A DNA stretch of 64,000 nt from Chondrosia reniformis. Lineage: Eukaryota; Porifera; Demospongiae; Chondrillida; Chondrillidae. Below the pieces are notes generated by a model. That model saw only the letters and a program-made list of their open reading frames with translations. It did no database searches and had not been told where the DNA came from. Positions 11,501-21,711 of this stretch are shown here, piece after piece. A program made the position numbers and the translations under genes. Positions within the stretch are counted from its first letter, which is position 1, and every line of letters starts with the position of its first letter. The DNA lies in the NCBI GenBank assembly GCA_947172415.1, contig OX359195.1, forward strand, positions 3,071,001 to 3,135,000, read 5' to 3'.

Positions 11501-14008
11501 TTATATTATAACAAGTACACTAGTCAATTGAAACCAAATTCTTTAATTAAAGTGTTATATTTCTTTGAGTATGGAAATTCCTAGTCACAAAGGCTTGTTC
11601 TCATTCTGTAGTAAGCCAGACTTCCACCAGATTCACTATTATATAATCCACTCTTTCATGGCTAAGTTATTAAATTTGTTAGATATAAATGTCCAGAAGA
11701 ATTTGTTATCAGCAAAAGGAGAGCATTAGTATCACTGACTGTATTAATTAGTATATCATAGAAGGATGCAGAAGTTTTAATGCCAGGTATCAGTTTCATT
11801 AAATTGTTCTGCACTTGTTCTAAACATCTTAACTCTTTAAGACCACATACATGGCACCTGTATTCAATTGTACTAATTATTAGAGATCCAAAAAGGTGGG
11901 TTAAGATTTTATAGGGAAATTTCCTGAGGCTCTAGATTTAACAAGTAATTAGTTAGCTGATTTGGGACTTTCTTTGCTATCACTGATTTTGTCCTTGAGA
12001 GATTGATGTAGGTTCTGAAGTATCCTTGGGACCTATGAATGGATTGTCTCCTCCTTCAAAGTGGTCTTCAACTACCGACTGCAACTGAGATCCTGTTAAT
12101 GTTGTCTCTATACGACTAGACTTCAGGTATTGATTGGTAATGCTTGCCTCATGAATGCTCGGAAGGCTAACAACATTTGAACCCTGATTCTCCAGTGTCT
12201 GCTGAAGGAGGCCTAGGGGTACCTTGGTGTGCTGAAGGAGGCCTAGGAGTGCCTTTGTCTGCTGCCAAAGGAGGCCTAGGGGTGCCTTGGTCTGGTGATG
12301 TAGAAGGGGAAGTTACCTTCAAAATATTCATTTCTTTCCTCATCGACTGATTTTGAGATTCTTCACTTTATGTTGCCCCTCCTTTCTTCTTCCCTAGGCA
12401 TGATTGCTTCTTCGGTCAATGGGTGCTTTCTGAGGTATTCCACTTGCTTTCTTTTCTTCTTGACCTTGCTTCTGACATCAATAACTGTCGCTAAGAGAGG
12501 CCACTTTACCTTCGCTTTGATCCCTACTTCTGCATTGTATAGTTCTACCAACTGCAAACCCTTTACAATCGATGTAAGTCCTTCTTTGTCCCAATAAATT
12601 AAAAGCTTATTCGCTGCCATATTAAATCGTCTACTTTTTAACCCATCTCTGTAAAATGAAGATTAGATCGCAAAATCTGTTCTCGTCAATGAGTTAGCAC
12701 CTTGTGCTTGACAAATTCCGATCGAATCTACCGGCACTATTAGGTCTACGTATTTTTCTATCGAGAATCATGTTTACCAGTACTTATTTTTTAGTACTGG
12801 TAGTTTTAAACTACCTTAGTGTAGCAAATAGGGTAGCTAGGATAATACCTTAGAAAGTACCCTTACGAATATGAAGATAATTTCCATGCATACTGTATGT
12901 GAAAATAACAATTCACCAAAATAAATTCCCTGCCAATATTTTCAGCTATACAGTAGGCTATTTTATATCTGCCATTTTGAAAGATTTTCTTATGCCAGTC
13001 TGGTCTAAAATGGATTTCTTCGTCTCTTCAGGTAGATAACTAAGTCTCATTGTATATGCCATTTGTCAAGTATATCTAGGAGTCTTTGGAGGGCTTCCTG
13101 CTTACTCCTAATTTCCTTAGTTCAAGAACTAAGAGGTAAACTGTAATCCTCCGGTTAATAATGAGCAGTAGGTTTACATTATGACTGATTGTAAGGAGAT
13201 ACCTCAGGTAGGTAGGGTCACTATTATTTTTAGGGATTGGGCAGATTACTGCTTTACTCCACTCTGATGGTATTTTACCAGGGTCAAGGCATTTTGTAAA
13301 AAATTGCCAGGAAATATTTCTTAGTTTCTGGATTTTTAAAGCAGTGATTGTTATGCCATCTAGACCAGGCAACTTATCCTCCGTGATCATGTTGGTGGCT
13401 CTCTCTAGTTACTCTAGTGTGATTGGTGTACTCAATTTTTCAATGGGTAGGGTAAAGGTGTTTCAGTATGGCAGTTAAATATTATTAGTCAAGTTAGTAT
13501 GTTTATCTAAATCATTAGGTTAACTATAAATTCTTTTAAAGTAATTAATCCACTCCTGACTTGTTTAGAAAATTACCATTGTTAAGTCTGATTTCGTTGG
13601 AATTTCTTTTTTCTTTGCTCTATCTGAAGCTATAGATATTATTATATATACATCCTCGTGGATAGTATGTATTTAGGCTTTGAGGTATGTATGTAGGTTT
13701 ATTTTCCTTGATATTGCTCATTTTAAATATATGTGTATAAGTTGGTGCATATAAACAAATAGGTGCATGTTGACCTAAGCTTATAACTCTATTTATCTTT
13801 TGAAAATATATATCTTATAACTATTTCTATATATATGTAGTTACCAGCTGGTCCTTTTGGACATGGAATGAGAACTGTTGGACCAATCCTGCCAAGGCAA
13901 GGTGTTTTGTCTTTTGGAGAACCCACAGGCATGTATGGGATACCACCAACAGTTAACTCAGTTTTCCAAAGTAAAGGGCCCACTGATTTAGATTGGGATG
14001 ACTTGTAA
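5543..14008 (+). CDS. HELZ-like SF1 RNA helicase, C-terminal half, multi-exon
   Basis: Spliced exons with GT-AG borders: 5543-5692, 6734-6916, 7153-7266, 7339-7464, 7544-7734, 7972-8005, 8069-8106, 8436-8536, 8603-8699, about 8780-8868, about 8923-8967, 9167-9339, 9415-9555 and 13841-14008 (stop TAA). The early exons give an Upf1/MOV10/HELZ-type second helicase domain: SLLERLY, ENHRSHPQ, LELPSKLFYDN, then motif V (NLQGVQGLEYRALILTTVRT) and motif VI (FNTAITRARQWLTVVGEP). The rest is a low-complexity tail with a helical stretch (9167-9339) and the end LDWDDL. The intron phase around 8700-8870 could not be settled. Walker A/B motifs should lie upstream, but no such exon is visible between 1 and 5543. 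The pattern LFNTAITRARQW...EPVTLCSVG fits HELZ/HELZ2 better than UPF1. The last intron is 4.3 kb and full of repeats. Confidence 0.75.
6285..6430. repeat. Dispersed repeat, copy 1 (relative at 10592-10735)
   Basis: The segment with ggactata...atacgaggtgg...gccaaaggcaatgggctataactgat has a diverged relative at 10592-10735 (gaggactattgtcag...atacgaggcc...gatgggctgtaactgat). Both lie in helicase introns in the same orientation. No coding content. Confidence 0.6.
10437..10574. mobile_element. 138-bp MITE with hammerhead-like core
   Basis: Inverted arms of about 37 bp: the left arm runs from taagattagtgg through gagcatcagcaaca and the right arm is its reverse complement with a few changes, ending at 10574. 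Between the arms the + strand has CTGATGA (10490-10496), a possible stem-loop GACC-TTCGT-GGTC, then GAAAC (10511-10515). That order is the core of a hammerhead ribozyme. Stem III and the cleavage triplet could not be identified, so activity is doubtful. Confidence 0.55.
10592..10735. repeat. Dispersed repeat, copy 2 (relative at 6285-6430)
   Basis: Diverged second copy of the repeat described at 6285-6430, same orientation, placed just after the 138-bp MITE in the last helicase intron. The two may form a composite insertion. Confidence 0.55.
10736..12190. other. Intronic interval with weak LINE-like trace
   Basis: Mostly unassigned AT-rich intron. On the reverse strand at about 11360-11230 a short open stretch reads NEDATHFLTTCPVF, which resembles the zinc-knuckle end of some non-LTR retrotransposons. 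It is too short for a firm call. Confidence 0.25.
12191..12296 (-). repeat. Three-copy tandem repeat encoding GTPRPP
   Basis: Three imperfect units of about 35-40 bp share aaggaggcctagg(g/a)gt. On the reverse strand the units stay open and encode a repeated peptide of the type DxGTPRPPxA. It probably is a low-complexity linker in the broken gene whose N-terminal part lies at 12363-12620. Confidence 0.6.
12363..12620 (-). pseudogene. Unidentified N-terminal coding fragment
   Basis: A reverse-strand frame opens with MAANKLLIYWDKEGLTSIV and continues with a basic, Lys/Glu-rich stretch (VRSKVKKKRKQVEYLRK). The opening has the look of a small beta-barrel (Tudor-like) start, but I cannot assign it. 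Downstream, after a frame change at about 12360, the GTPRPP repeats follow and then multiple stops. It lies antisense in a helicase intron, so it is probably a decayed transposon or retrocopy. Confidence 0.3.
13060..13640 (-). mobile_element. Old non-LTR retrotransposon RT fragment
   Basis: The reverse-strand frame 13390-13076 reads ITEDKLPGLDGITITALK, then FFTKCLDPGKIPSEWSKAVICPIPK. This is the start of the reverse-transcriptase domain of a LINE (xxxAPGLDGI...P..W..A.I.PI.K pattern). The following expected YRPIS block is eroded and the catalytic YADD part is missing. Stops break the frame on both sides. It lies in the last helicase intron. Confidence 0.65.
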
Positions 14009-14334
14009 TCTACTGCTCTTTAGGTATTAGACTTTCCACATACGTCCATATATTTCTATTTGAAGTAATTTTTTGTACCACAAGATGTACAAAACTAACA
14101 GTAATATTCAGTTTATAGGTACAAGACAGTAAAAGTTTTTACCTAGCTACACTTCTAAATATACGTAATAGTTCACAGATATTATGTCTTTGCATGTTTA
14201 CCAAGATTTACTTACTTATCAATTGAGATTTTATCCTAGTCTCAGTGACTGTATTTCTGCAATGGAACAACCAAACTATATACAGGAGTTTTAATATTTC
14301 ATCTTGTATATACTACAAGTAAATAAAAAACATT
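14009..14334. other. Helicase 3' flank
   Basis: AT-rich sequence after the helicase stop codon, likely its 3' UTR and intergenic DNA. An AATAAA signal occurs at about 14321, just before the repeat at 14335. Confidence 0.35.
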
Positions 14335-14765
14335 TACCAAACTGATGTTAGAAGTAGGAATGGCAGTGTTCACTAATACATCTGCAAAAAGAATCGAAAC
14401 AAGACAGTGATTATATGATAAGGCTAATCATACAGAAGTTGCATATATACTGAAATTTAATTAACTTAACCATACACTTCTGTGTTTGGGCGCACCAAGC
14501 TGAAATTGGAATGGTGCGAAGAAGAAAAGATGAATTTTGGAAATGGGCCTATTCCTAGTTAGCCACTTTTTGAACGTTATAGACCGTGTAAAGCATCTAA
14601 ACATGTTTTGGTATTTAGGAAAGCATGCATTAATGGCTGCAAATAACCGAATAAAACTGAAAATCACTTCAATTGTGATTTATGAGGTGTTGCTTGCTAA
14701 TACATTGGATAGGGTGGCCATTTTTTGGCCATTCCTGCGTAGAGAGTACAGTATGGTATATGCAT
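14335..14765. repeat. Dispersed MITE family, copy 1 (relative at 48712-49570)
   Basis: This block shares long stretches with 48712-49570: gatgttagaagtaggaatgg, ccatacacttctgtgtttgg, gggcctattcctagttagcc and ggtgttgcttgctaatacat. Both copies end near a ggccattcctgcgtagagag/ggccattcctacttacgt motif. It has no coding capacity. The inner foldback present in the 48.7-kb copy is missing here. Confidence 0.7.
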
Positions 14766-15524
14766 GTGTGTGACCTTACAAAATATATATATTACATAAT
14801 TTACCAAATACATATTTCTTTGCATAATATATTACACTAGGTACATTATAAATGTAACCTAATGTTACTGCGCTCCTCAGGAGACATTAGTGGATGGGGT
14901 AAAATCTACAGTCAAATGATGAAACATCATAGCTTTTAGATCTTGAAGTCCCCTACTCTTTCAGATAAAAAATATCAAATATTGTAACAACACTATAATG
15001 ATCAGATTTGATGTGAAGGCTGATTTAGCCTAACCCATGGCCATAGTTTAGGAATAGAACCAGGGCTTGATAATAAGTTGTACTTCAATATGTATCATAT
15101 ATAACATCCATACAATAGTATCATGTTTATTGAATACATACACTAATGGGTTACTATTTCAAGTGTCTTGTTTTTTACTGTCAGCTTCACTGAAGTATAG
15201 GTGACTTCTCTTTATATAATCTACCATGGAGGGCCATACCCCTAAGATAAGTACATACTATTCATGGAAGTAATCCATGGAATTTGACTAAAGCAAAGGT
15301 CATGAAGCATGATGAGGACTTTTCTTTAAAAGAGTGAGACCACAACCAAACTTCATAGCAATGAATATGATTTAAGCACGTGATCACAAACTGCTATCAA
15401 TTAAATTTCAACGCTCCTCAGGTCGTGAGCATTGTCAAGGTAACTGCCCTTTCACAGACACGCCCAACTTTAGTACAAGGAGGGCGTCTATAGCTACACA
15501 TCAACCGTCAACAGTGACTCTGAA
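14766..15524. other. Intergenic region upstream of kinase-Kelch gene
   Basis: No ORF or clear repeat. It contains the presumed promoter and 5' UTR of the gene starting at 15525. No convincing TATA box stands at the expected distance. Confidence 0.3.
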
Positions 15525-18269
15525 ATGGGCAAGATTTTCTCGAAAGGACTAGCACCCCGACCAGTCTCCCTTAAGGTCGAAAAACAGATCGGACAAGGAG
15601 CTGATGGAAGTGTTCACAAAGGTCGTCTTGGAACACATCCAGTAGCCGTGAAAAAGGTTGGTCAGCTCCTAATTGATCATTCAAAACAAGCAAAGGAGAA
15701 TCTAGAGACTGTAGTTGAGGATTTCAGAATCGAGTATGAGCAGCTAAGTAAAATCGAACATCCTAACTTGGTGAAGCTCTATGGCATTTATGAAGAAGGT
15801 CGTAATGATCAGGATAGTGGAGCTTTAATCGTGATGGATCTTATGGAGACGAATCTGGAGACTTTCTTAAAGAAAAATGCTGGAGCAATCACTTTTGACA
15901 AACAAGTCGACATCTGCCAACAAATTGCAACGGCTCTGCTCTTTCTTCACAGCTTGAAACCTGATAAAGTTCATGGAAATCTAACCGTCCGAAATGTCTT
16001 CGTTAACTTGGACGCAACCGATGTGAAATTGAGTGATATAGGAGGAATGAAATTCAGACCAAGCGATATCCAGCTTCTTGGAGCGAAATACCCTAGCTTA
16101 ATGCCATACTTACCTCCTGAACTGCCCAAAGGAAACAAATGGACTAGAAAGAGCGATATCTTTAGCTTTGGTGTACTGATGTTGCAAATAGCTACCCAAA
16201 AATCTCCCATACCGGGTGTTGTGGTAATGATCGGTCAGCCAGAGGTGGAGAGGCGTAAAAGTGATTTGAATGAGTTAAGCAATGATCATCTGCTAAAGCC
16301 AGTCATTCTTCAGTGCTTAAAGGATGACCCAAGTGAGAGGCCAAGTATTCGCGAATTGTACGATTTCCTGAATAACTTGAGAGTAAGTTTAATTTACCTA
16401 GGTATAAAAGTTACTTATTATTGCAGAAAGGAAACACGTTTACATTACCTGTAGACAATCATAACAAGTATTTCGAGTTGTGGGGCCACACTCCAACTAC
16501 TTGACGGCATCGTTGGGCTTTAATATATGTGTTATTAATCTTAACGATTGAGGAAGTGTCCTGAACATGATTTATAACGATAGAAAAGCTTCGTTAACTA
16601 AAAAACTTGCTGAACGCTGCCATTTGTAAAACGATGTATTGACCTATAAAATTAATTATGAACCCCAAAGGAATTATTATTCTTCTGTCTGAGGCTTTGC
16701 GTTTAAGCGGGGACCACTGTATATGCCTTTGTACTATAGTAAATGTATATTCAGGCATACAAATGTTCTGTTGGCCCAGCAACATTTAAAGTTATGTAGC
16801 AAGTGCAGAATGAACACATTGGTGGTAATTATTGACATTGATATTTTGTCATCTCTGCCCACATTTTACATATTCACATTGGCATATATAAGGTATACAT
16901 TTCATTTAAATGATTAGCAAGGATGGTCTGATGACTGGTTAGCTAATAGACAATGTCATACGTGGGTGAACAACCAGATCGGTTACATATAATGCTGTAA
17001 TTCGGGAAATAACTGCAATCGCATTTCTTGATTCACATAAACAAATGAACTAGTCGTGATTTGGGCCAACCATGAAATTATTTTGGCATTGAAAATTTCC
17101 CAAATTTCGGTACATAGTAAAATTTTAAAGCAATAACAGCTAAAGGAAAATTAAGGAATTTAGAATGAATAGACTTGACTTGACTACACTGAGACTAAGA
17201 ATGAACAAAAAGCCTGTAGGACGGTGTCTACTTGTATATACTCTGTAAATGTCTGTGATATAACTGCACCCTTTGAAAGTAGCATGTTTAATTTAATGTT
17301 TTTTTTTCTCTTTAGCTCCTTCAAACGGATCACCTGTTATCTGACGAGTTGATTCTTAACTCTAGTGAGGCCAAACCATCACCAGTGCCATTTGTTGGGG
17401 CTTCAGGAGTTCTACTTGGAAGTAACATTTATATTGGTGGAGGAGCTGGTCCAGATGTTGCATCTGAACAACTTGTTCAAGTTTATCATGTAGAAAGCAA
17501 TAACTGGACCATCCTTCCTCCTAGTCCACAGTACTGGTCTGAATTAGCATTACTAAATGGGCAGGTTACCCTGGTTGGTGGCTTTGATGCTAGCAGTGGA
17601 AAAGTAACTGACAGGCTCTCATCCTGGAATGGCCTCACATGGGAGGAAGTGTTTCCGCCTCTTCCAGTCAAACGCCTTAGACCAGGTGTAGTTGTCTACT
17701 CTAAGTACATGTTTGTGGTTGGTGGACTGGCTGAAGATTTGGAGACTCTTCTGGATAATATGGATATTCTCAATACTGATACAAAGGAATGGATTTCAAT
17801 TAATGAATATAAGCTACCCGTCCCATTGAGTTGGATAAAGCTTGCTGTTGCGGGCAATCACCTGGTCATCACCAGTCCTAGAAATGGTCTTGGTGCAGTT
17901 TCCAGCATTAATGAAGCCTGGTGTCTTACACTAAAAGGTCTCCTGAGGTCGTTAACAGGTGAAGGCAATGGCAACCCTGCTTCTTGGGAAACCATAGAAG
18001 ATACAACAATGTGGAGATGTGCCCTTCTAAATAATGCCAAGGTCCCCACTGTGGTTGGAGGACATGATAGCACTTTTGATGTTACTGCTGAGGTGCATGT
18101 CTACCAGGCTCAGAGTAACACCTGGGAACGTGTTGGAAGACTGCAAACTGCTCGAATTCAGGCATGTGTAGTACCAATCAGTGCAACCAAGTTTTTTGTT
18201 GTTGGTGGCTCTTCTGACCGAAGTAACAGCACTATATACCATACGGCAGAAATGGTAGAACTGATCTAA
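15525..18269 (+). CDS. Probable pseudokinase fused to Kelch repeats
   Basis: Two exons, 15525-16382 and 17316-18269, join in phase 0 at GT-AG borders and give 603 aa. The start ATGGGC encodes MGKIFS, an N-myristoylation-type signal (Gly2, Ser6), so membrane attachment is likely. Residues 18-285 form a protein-kinase fold: Gly loop GQGADG (23-28), VAVKK with Lys43, and SDIGG with Asp171 in place of DFG. The catalytic loop reads HGNLTVRN (150-157), so the catalytic Asp is Asn, as in JAK JH2 pseudokinase domains. The second exon holds at least five Kelch-type beta-propeller units, marked by Gly-Gly pairs (YIGGGAG, TLVGGFD, FVVGGLA, TVVGGHD, FFVVGGSS). The likely role is signalling scaffold or adaptor. 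No frameshifts or stops. Kinase-Kelch architectures are, to my knowledge, a sponge trait. Confidence 0.85.
16515..16655. repeat. Dispersed repeat (relative at 38905-39045)
   Basis: Inside the kinase-Kelch intron. It shares aacgattgagga, gtcctgaaca, aaagcttcgttaactaaa and acgatgtattgac with 38905-39045, same orientation. Non-coding; short non-autonomous element or relic. Confidence 0.6.
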
Positions 18270-19325
18270 CTCTAACATACCAAGTTTTGTTATAGTTACA
18301 AACATGTCTTAGTTAACTCATGCATAGCCAATATACAGATTTTTGTAAGCCTATATGGCAGTTGTATTACTGATTAGTATAGCACTTATTAGTACGTCAG
18401 GGCCTAACATAGTAAAATATCATGTGGTTACTTTCACGCGAGGCCATGCAGTAATTGAAATGCCTATCATTGTTGGAAGACTCGCTGTTGGCCCTTTAGG
18501 CTGCACCATTTGACTCTCTTTAACATGAATCATTTTGTCAATTATTAGATAAGAAGTATAATTTAGAATGTCTTCAGGCTACTACTAAGACTGGAGATGC
18601 ACAATACAAGCTATATAGCATTCCCTAAATTTTAAGAATATATACATGGATCTCAAAGCCATTGTTGAAAGGAAAGACTAAACATCCTAAAATGATCGAA
18701 GACAAACTTCAAAGGACTTATTAATTGGTAAACACTACTCAAGATTATATATACTGTACAGGTCAAATATACTAAGTCCATATAATATTATACTATCAAA
18801 GTTCTCGAGCTTATCAATGGCAAATAACTGTTGAAATGAATTTCAGAACATTTCGGTCTCGTATACCTTTTTCAGCTGAATGGCTATAGGGGTTGCACAA
18901 TTATATATATACAAGTTGCTATTGATAAGCTAACTAACTTGGATACTACATACTATTCAAGGTTTTGAAGTAGTTAAGGCATGTATATATATAATTGTCA
19001 TATATGTATGGGTAACATGTTCCTATATACATGCCTACTCTGTAAAAAGCCTATAGGGAAACCTGGAGAGAGTTTACAGGAGTCTTTTCTTTTCTTTTCG
19101 TCCTTCTTTTCTTTTATTTCTTCTTCTGCTCCACTGAGCCACACCCTTCCATCAGCAGTGTTACCAAAGTTTCTTGGATTTTGTCCTAAATTGTAAAGGT
19201 CCTCACAAGCAGAAAAGGCTTTAAACAAAAAGGCATGGATGAAGGTAGCTCAAGCTCAAGCAGTCACAGTGAAATTTTAAAAAGTTATAGTAACAAAGTA
19301 AATTGTAGTTATGTATATGCTTTTG
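18270..19325 (-). other. Intergenic DNA with one possible reverse-strand exon
   Basis: Mostly unassigned. On the reverse strand, 19215-19071 is an open stretch after a tttaaag acceptor (ACEDLYNLGQNPRNFGNTAD, then a Lys/Glu-rich run). It could be an exon of the host gene suspected at 21712-21937, now split by the transposon at 19326. Support is weak: no known domain and no proven splice partner. Confidence 0.25.
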
Positions 19326-19370
19326 TATGGGGCGCCGTTTGTAGAAAAAAAGATCTAAAATGTGATATAT

Positions 19371-19520
19371 GATAGATCACGATCTATAATCATACATCAC
19401 GATCTATAACCATACATCACGATCTATAATCATACATCACGATCTATAACCATACATCACGATCTATAACCATACATCACGATCTATAATCATACATCAC
19501 GATCTATAACCATACATCAT
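19371..19520. repeat. 20-bp tandem array in left TIR
   Basis: About seven units of catacatcacgatctataa(t/c). The mirror array in the right TIR (about 21541-21660) has fewer units, so the left TIR is about 45 bp longer. Such arrays are plausible transposase binding sites. Confidence 0.85.
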
Positions 19521-19744
19521 GATATATGAATTGTACTTATAGATCAGGATCTATGGTTATATATCATGATATTTAGCATACATCCTGATCTATGATTTAA
19601 CTTCACCTTTGGAATTGCATGAGATCACTGAATGTCATAAGTCATAACAGTGATACTTGTGCCTAAATTTAGAGACTATATGTATATATAGATTTTGGTC
19701 ATAGGAGAAGTACAGCTATTTAACTAGCACATGTTTAGTGAATA

Positions 19745-20332
19745 ATGGCTGATTCAGAAGAGCTTAGAGAAACTATTAGCAGAGCTGTTAGTGATGCTAT
19801 AGCCAGATCTCTGCCTCCTCAAAGTAGATCTAGAGCAACATCAGGAACACAAGACACTATGAGTGAAGATAATAGTACCAAAAGAAGGAGGCAGAGTGAA
19901 ATACCTTCCAGATTTCTAAAGAAGAAGAAAGAGAATAAGGGCAAAGGAAAGGCTGTCATCAAAGAAAAGCTTAGGGTATGGACAAAGGATATCATATGCC
20001 TACCATCTGATTACTCATCCTTAGATGAAATTCCATTGCCAAGGGGGGCAAAGCGGATGGAGTTGACTAACTTCGGTTTGGTTGGCAAGATTTCCTTGTC
20101 CTCCAATATGTCTGAGGAGGAAATAAGAAGAGAAGTGTTATCTGTCTTTACTAATGCCATGGGAGGAAATGATCAATTTAACTTCAAGTTCCTCCAAAGT
20201 ATTGGCAGTGGCTGCCGAGCATTGTTTGATCCTATGACATCCTCATCTTTTCAGTGGACTGCCAAGGAGATAATGAACATCTTGGGACTGAAACACCATC
20301 ACTTGCTCCTATATCATTGGGGTTACATCTAA
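19745..20332 (+). CDS. Transposon accessory protein, second gene of integrase element
   Basis: 195 codons from ATG. Residues 1-80 are charged, with a basic nuclear-localisation-like stretch (KRRRQSEIPSRFLKKKKENK). The second half (from about residue 85) has DIICLPSDY, PLPRGAKRMELTNFGLVGKI and SSSFQWTAKEI. This pairing with an integrase gene is familiar from animal genomes, where the partner protein has no known function. It is transcribed towards the integrase gene and their ends overlap in antisense, so the last codons may be replaced by splicing. No stops or frameshifts. Function unknown; probably helps transposition. Confidence 0.65.
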   Translation: MADSEELRETISRAVSDAIARSLPPQSRSRATSGTQDTMSEDNSTKRRRQSEIPSRFLKKKKENKGKGKAVIKEKLRVWTKDIICLPSDYSSLDEIPLPRGAKRMELTNFGLVGKISLSSNMSEEEIRREVLSVFTNAMGGNDQFNFKFLQSIGSGCRALFDPMTSSSFQWTAKEIMNILGLKHHHLLLYHWGYI

Positions 20333-21413
20333 TGTCAGAATCACTGCCATCATCAGAACTGCCTGAATCTGCATTTTCAATGGTGCTGTCTAGAAAGAGT
20401 TGGAATGGTGTTTGGTTACCTTCAGTAGACACTGCATGATTGTTCCAAGCTAATGTAAAATCCTCAAGGGACTTGTTTATTAGTGGCAAAAATACATATT
20501 GAAGACAGTATATATCCACTTCATTCATGTTGTCTAAACAGTCTTCATCTTCTAATTCACGGAATATATTCCCATATATGCTAAGGACAGATCTATGAAC
20601 ATCTCTCCATAGGCGCTCTATACGTGTGTTATGTGTTGAACTCCCTGTTATGATGCATTTTTCTGAACAGTGCTCTTCCATCATTTTCTGCCAAACTTTT
20701 ACATTTTCTCCACCATGGTCAGTACGTACTTTAAGGGGAAGACCATATTTAGACACACCATCTGAGAATACTGATAAAACACTTTCAGATTTGTTATTTG
20801 AATGGCATCTGAGGAAGGTAATCAAGCGAGAATATCCATCAATTCCACCATGTATTACAAATCTCCATCGAATTAGCTTGTGATTACCATCAATATGCCA
20901 AACATCATTTGCTTTTTCTACAAAGTATTTCCTTCGTTTTATTGCAGTGCTTCTCCTTTCAGCTGTACCAACTGGATCGACCCTGTGAATGCTTGCTCTG
21001 AGTTTTGCCCTTGGTACCCTTATACCCTCAGACAGGAGGTGTGCTTTCATCAGCACTTCTCCATCATTTGGTTTGCTACCTTTAATTGCTCTTATTTTTT
21101 GATCCAGGTCATCATCTGATATGGCTGAGTATTTTTCTATAGCAGTGTTACTGGCATGAAATTTGTTATATATTGTCTTCCTACTTACTCCAATTTTTTC
21201 AGCTACTTTAGTGATTGTGTAGCCCTTTGATAAAAGAAATTTCACGTGCTCAGGGTCTACTTCTTTTGAAGGTCTACCTCGTTGTTCAATTGAGGCAGTG
21301 GACATTGTAACTTCATGATCTAAAGCTTCAGCCATTTTATCTGCTTTAACACTATAGGTCTTGACCATGTGGCCATTAACAAGTAGTACCATTGCATCTA
21401 AATTTAGGCACAA
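20232..21413 (-). CDS. DDE integrase-type transposase
   Basis: 393 codons. An N-terminal helix-turn-helix (KGYTITKVAEKIGVSRKTIY, about residues 70-89) is followed by an rve/integrase core: first Asp in WHIDGNHK, second Asp in VRTDHGGENV, and the catalytic Glu in NTRIERLWRDV. All three acidic residues are present, so the enzyme may be active. The C-terminal tail is Ser/Asp-rich. The ATG at 21413 lies inside the right TIR; the downstream Met of MAEALDHEV is an alternative start outside it. The protein would cut and join the element ends. It is unlike LTR integrases because there is no zinc HHCC domain and no pol polyprotein. Confidence 0.85.
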   Translation of the reverse strand: MCLNLDAMVLLVNGHMVKTYSVKADKMAEALDHEVTMSTASIEQRGRPSKEVDPEHVKFLLSKGYTITKVAEKIGVSRKTIYNKFHASNTAIEKYSAISDDDLDQKIRAIKGSKPNDGEVLMKAHLLSEGIRVPRAKLRASIHRVDPVGTAERRSTAIKRRKYFVEKANDVWHIDGNHKLIRWRFVIHGGIDGYSRLITFLRCHSNNKSESVLSVFSDGVSKYGLPLKVRTDHGGENVKVWQKMMEEHCSEKCIITGSSTHNTRIERLWRDVHRSVLSIYGNIFRELEDEDCLDNMNEVDIYCLQYVFLPLINKSLEDFTLAWNNHAVSTEGNQTPFQLFLDSTIENADSGSSDDGSDSDIRCNPNDIGASDGVSVPRCSLSPWQSTEKMRMS

Positions 21414-21540
21414 GTATCACTGTTATGACTTATGACATTTAGTGATCTCATGCAATTCCAAAGGAGAAGTTAAATCATAGATCAGGATGTATGCTATATA
21501 TCATGATATATAACCATAGATCCTGATCTATAAGTACAAT

Positions 21541-21660
21541 TCATATATCATGATGTATGATTATAGATCGTGATGTATGGCTATAGATCGTGATGTATGG
21601 TTATAGATCGTGATGTATGATTATAGATCGTGATGTATGATTATAGATCGTGATCTATCA
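21541..21660. repeat. 20-bp tandem array in right TIR
   Basis: About five units of gatcgtgatgtatg(a/g)ttata, the reverse complement of the left-TIR units. Same role and interpretation as the left array. Confidence 0.85.
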
Positions 21661-21711
21661 TATATCACATTTTAAATCTTTTTTATCTACAAACGGCGCC
21701 CCATACTTTTG

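Larger units (their letters stand above)
19326..21705. mobile_element. Two-gene integrase DNA transposon (IS3EU-like), complete
   Basis: The terminal inverted repeats begin TATGGGGCGCCGTTTGTAG and are long (left to about 19672, right from about 21404). The element is flanked by a direct 6-bp target duplication CTTTTG (19320-19325 and 21706-21711). The TIRs contain tandem arrays of a 20-bp unit. It carries two convergent genes whose 3' ends overlap by about 100 bp. A DDE integrase with a 6-bp target duplication matches what I recall of the IS3EU superfamily; that label is from memory and tentative. Structure and reading frames look intact, so it may be recent. Confidence 0.85.

Noticed and set aside
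19371-19520. Possible CRISPR-like array
   Set aside because: Units are directly adjacent 20-bp tandem repeats without spacers, mirrored in the other TIR of a transposon, in a eukaryotic genome.
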